DNA from: an uncultured Treponema sp.
Lineage (GTDB): Bacteria; Spirochaetota; Spirochaetia; Treponematales; Treponemataceae
DNA: 5,859 nt
Direction of reading: 5' to 3'
Assembly: GCA_934699065.1 (NCBI GenBank)
Contig: CAKUWD010000181.1
Location: 1-5,859 of the forward strand
The notes below the pieces were generated by a model. The model did no database searches. It was not told the origin of the DNA and saw nothing but the letters and a program-made list of their open reading frames with translations. The translations under genes and the position numbers were made by a program. Positions 5,223-5,859 of this stretch are shown one piece after another (positions within the stretch are counted from its first letter, which is position 1; every line of letters begins with the position of its first letter).

Positions 5223-5425
5223 GCTATTATTCCTGCATACTCGTAACCTGCATCTTCTACAGCAGATTTGAGGAGGCTTTCATCAACTGCTTTAGAAGTT
5301 TCAATTGTTACAAGGGCATCCTTATGCGAAGCTGCTGCAGACTCAATTCCATCAACTGCCTCAAGTGCCTTTTTTACATGCATTTCGCAATGTTCACACA
5401 TCATACCTTTTACAGAAATTTTCAT
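5219..5425 (-). CDS. Possible free CopZ-like copper chaperone from an internal start in the ATPase frame
   Basis: In frame with the ATPase, an ATG at 5425-5423 begins a complete 68-residue HMA domain (MKISVKGMMCEHCEMHV to the shared stop), exactly the size and start of a stand-alone CopZ, which carries Cu+ to CopA in the cytoplasm through its CxxC motif (C10 and C13). A strong Shine-Dalgarno AAGGAG stands six bases upstream. Either an ancestral separate copZ became fused when the copA stop was lost, or both the fusion and the free chaperone are made. E. coli copA also yields a free chaperone, by frameshifting, so dual output has precedent. Internal initiation itself is inference. Confidence 0.5.
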   Translation of the reverse strand: MKISVKGMMCEHCEMHVKKALEAVDGIESAAASHKDALVTIETSKAVDESLLKSAVEDAGYEYAGIIA

Positions 5426-5859
5426 AATTAACTCCTTGCTTTGATTTTCATTATTTATCAGTTTTCCCGTAACGGGATGCTTTACTTTTTTGTCGTGCCG
5501 GTAATCGTGAATTTTCAAAAAATTCAGGCGCAGGGCATTTGAAACTACACAGAAACTGGAAAGTCCCATTGCTGCAGCCCCAAACATCGGATTCAAAGTC
5601 CAGCCAAAAAGAGAGACATAACAGCCGGCCGCCAGTGGAATTCCAATTACATTGTAAAAAAATGCCCAGAACAGATTTTCATGAATATTTTTGATTACAG
5701 CACGCGAAAGTCTGATTGCGGCAGATACATCCAGAAGACTTCCCTTCATCAAAACTATATCTGCCGCATCTATAGCAATATCAGTACCAGCACCAATTGC
5801 AATTCCAAGATCTGCACGGGTAAGAGAAGGTGCTTCATTTATACCATACCCTACCATTG
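5219..5859 (-). CDS. copA: Copper-type P1B ATPase, C-terminal part with C-terminal HMA domain (5' end outside window)
   Basis: The C-terminal 213 residues of a heavy-metal ATPase that pumps Cu+ across the inner membrane. The visible part starts in the P-domain hinge (MVGYGINEAPSL) followed by ADLGIAIGAGTDIAIDAADIVLM. The last two membrane helices carry FFYN and the MGLSS of Cu+-ATPases (AAMGLSSFCVVSNALRLNF), then a short charged linker. A C-terminal HMA domain with the metal site GMMCEHC ends the protein; in most CopA proteins HMA domains are N-terminal. The hinge, normally GDGxND, reads GYGINE here, with D to Y and D to E changes at residues that normally bind Mg2+, so activity is doubtful. 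The stop codon overlaps that of carB tail to tail by four bases (TTAA). The phosphorylation site (DKTG) is outside the window, so specificity rests on the helix motifs. The ATG at 5857 is internal to the gene, not a start. Confidence 0.85.
   Translation of the reverse strand, partial: MVGYGINEAPSLTRADLGIAIGAGTDIAIDAADIVLMKGSLLDVSAAIRLSRAVIKNIHENLFWAFFYNVIGIPLAAGCYVSLFGWTLNPMFGAAAMGLSSFCVVSNALRLNFLKIHDYRHDKKVKHPVTGKLINNENQSKELIMKISVKGMMCEHCEMHVKKALEAVDGIESAAASHKDALVTIETSKAVDESLLKSAVEDAGYEYAGIIA
5432..5437 (-). promoter_or_regulatory. Internal Shine-Dalgarno AAGGAG before the HMA ATG
   Basis: On the minus strand AAGGAG is followed by TTAATT and ATG, a near ideal spacing, although here it is inside the ATPase frame where it encodes K-E within QSKELIMK. 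It resembles a former intergenic ribosome site. Confidence 0.6.

Noticed and set aside
5035..5271. Plus-strand 78-codon frame across the carB end
   Set aside because: It starts in the repeat cluster (MLNLFQHL is another open frame of the palindrome) and has no domain or ribosome site.

Overview
The window looks like chromosomal housekeeping DNA from a spirochete, most likely a gut or rumen Treponema-type species. This rests on protein resemblance and gene content recognised by eye (a spirochete/Leptospira-like LL-diaminopimelate aminotransferase, a divergent dapF, and short palindromes scattered through genes and gaps). No phylogenetic test was possible.

Layout. Positions 1-1929 carry a minus-strand pair: dapF (complete, TTG start) followed by dapL (3' end outside the window). 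Together they supply LL-diaminopimelate and its meso form for lysine and/or peptidoglycan. The 122-nt gap between them is filled with palindromic repeats and a degenerate 19-nt tandem array. Positions 1930-2299 form a divergent control region. Two sigma70-like promoters face away from each other, and each is followed within a few bases of its expected start by a terminator-shaped hairpin with a 14-bp perfect stem and eight U. On the carA side three more hairpins follow, each with a single bulged A in its 5' arm. Positions 2300-5222 carry carA and a half-length carB, the glutaminase and first synthetase half of carbamoyl-phosphate synthetase (arginine and pyrimidine supply). Positions 5219-5859 carry, on the minus strand, the C-terminal end of a copper-type P1B ATPase with a C-terminal HMA domain. 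The HMA portion has its own Shine-Dalgarno sequence and ATG, so it may also be made as a free CopZ-like chaperone.

The most unusual feature is a family of 26-28-nt palindromes (ten copies). They occur between genes and also in frame inside carA (linker and glutaminase domain), at the carA stop codon, and inside carB. Their stem bases differ from copy to copy but stay complementary, and they code without stops in the frames used. This resembles in concept the Rickettsia palindromic elements that insert in frame into genes, and in arrangement the REP/REPIN pairs. The carB product ends before its second ATP-grasp half and lacks part of its oligomerisation domain where a repeat cluster now lies. 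The P-type ATPase has lost both aspartates of its GDGxND hinge motif. Whether either protein is functional is therefore open.
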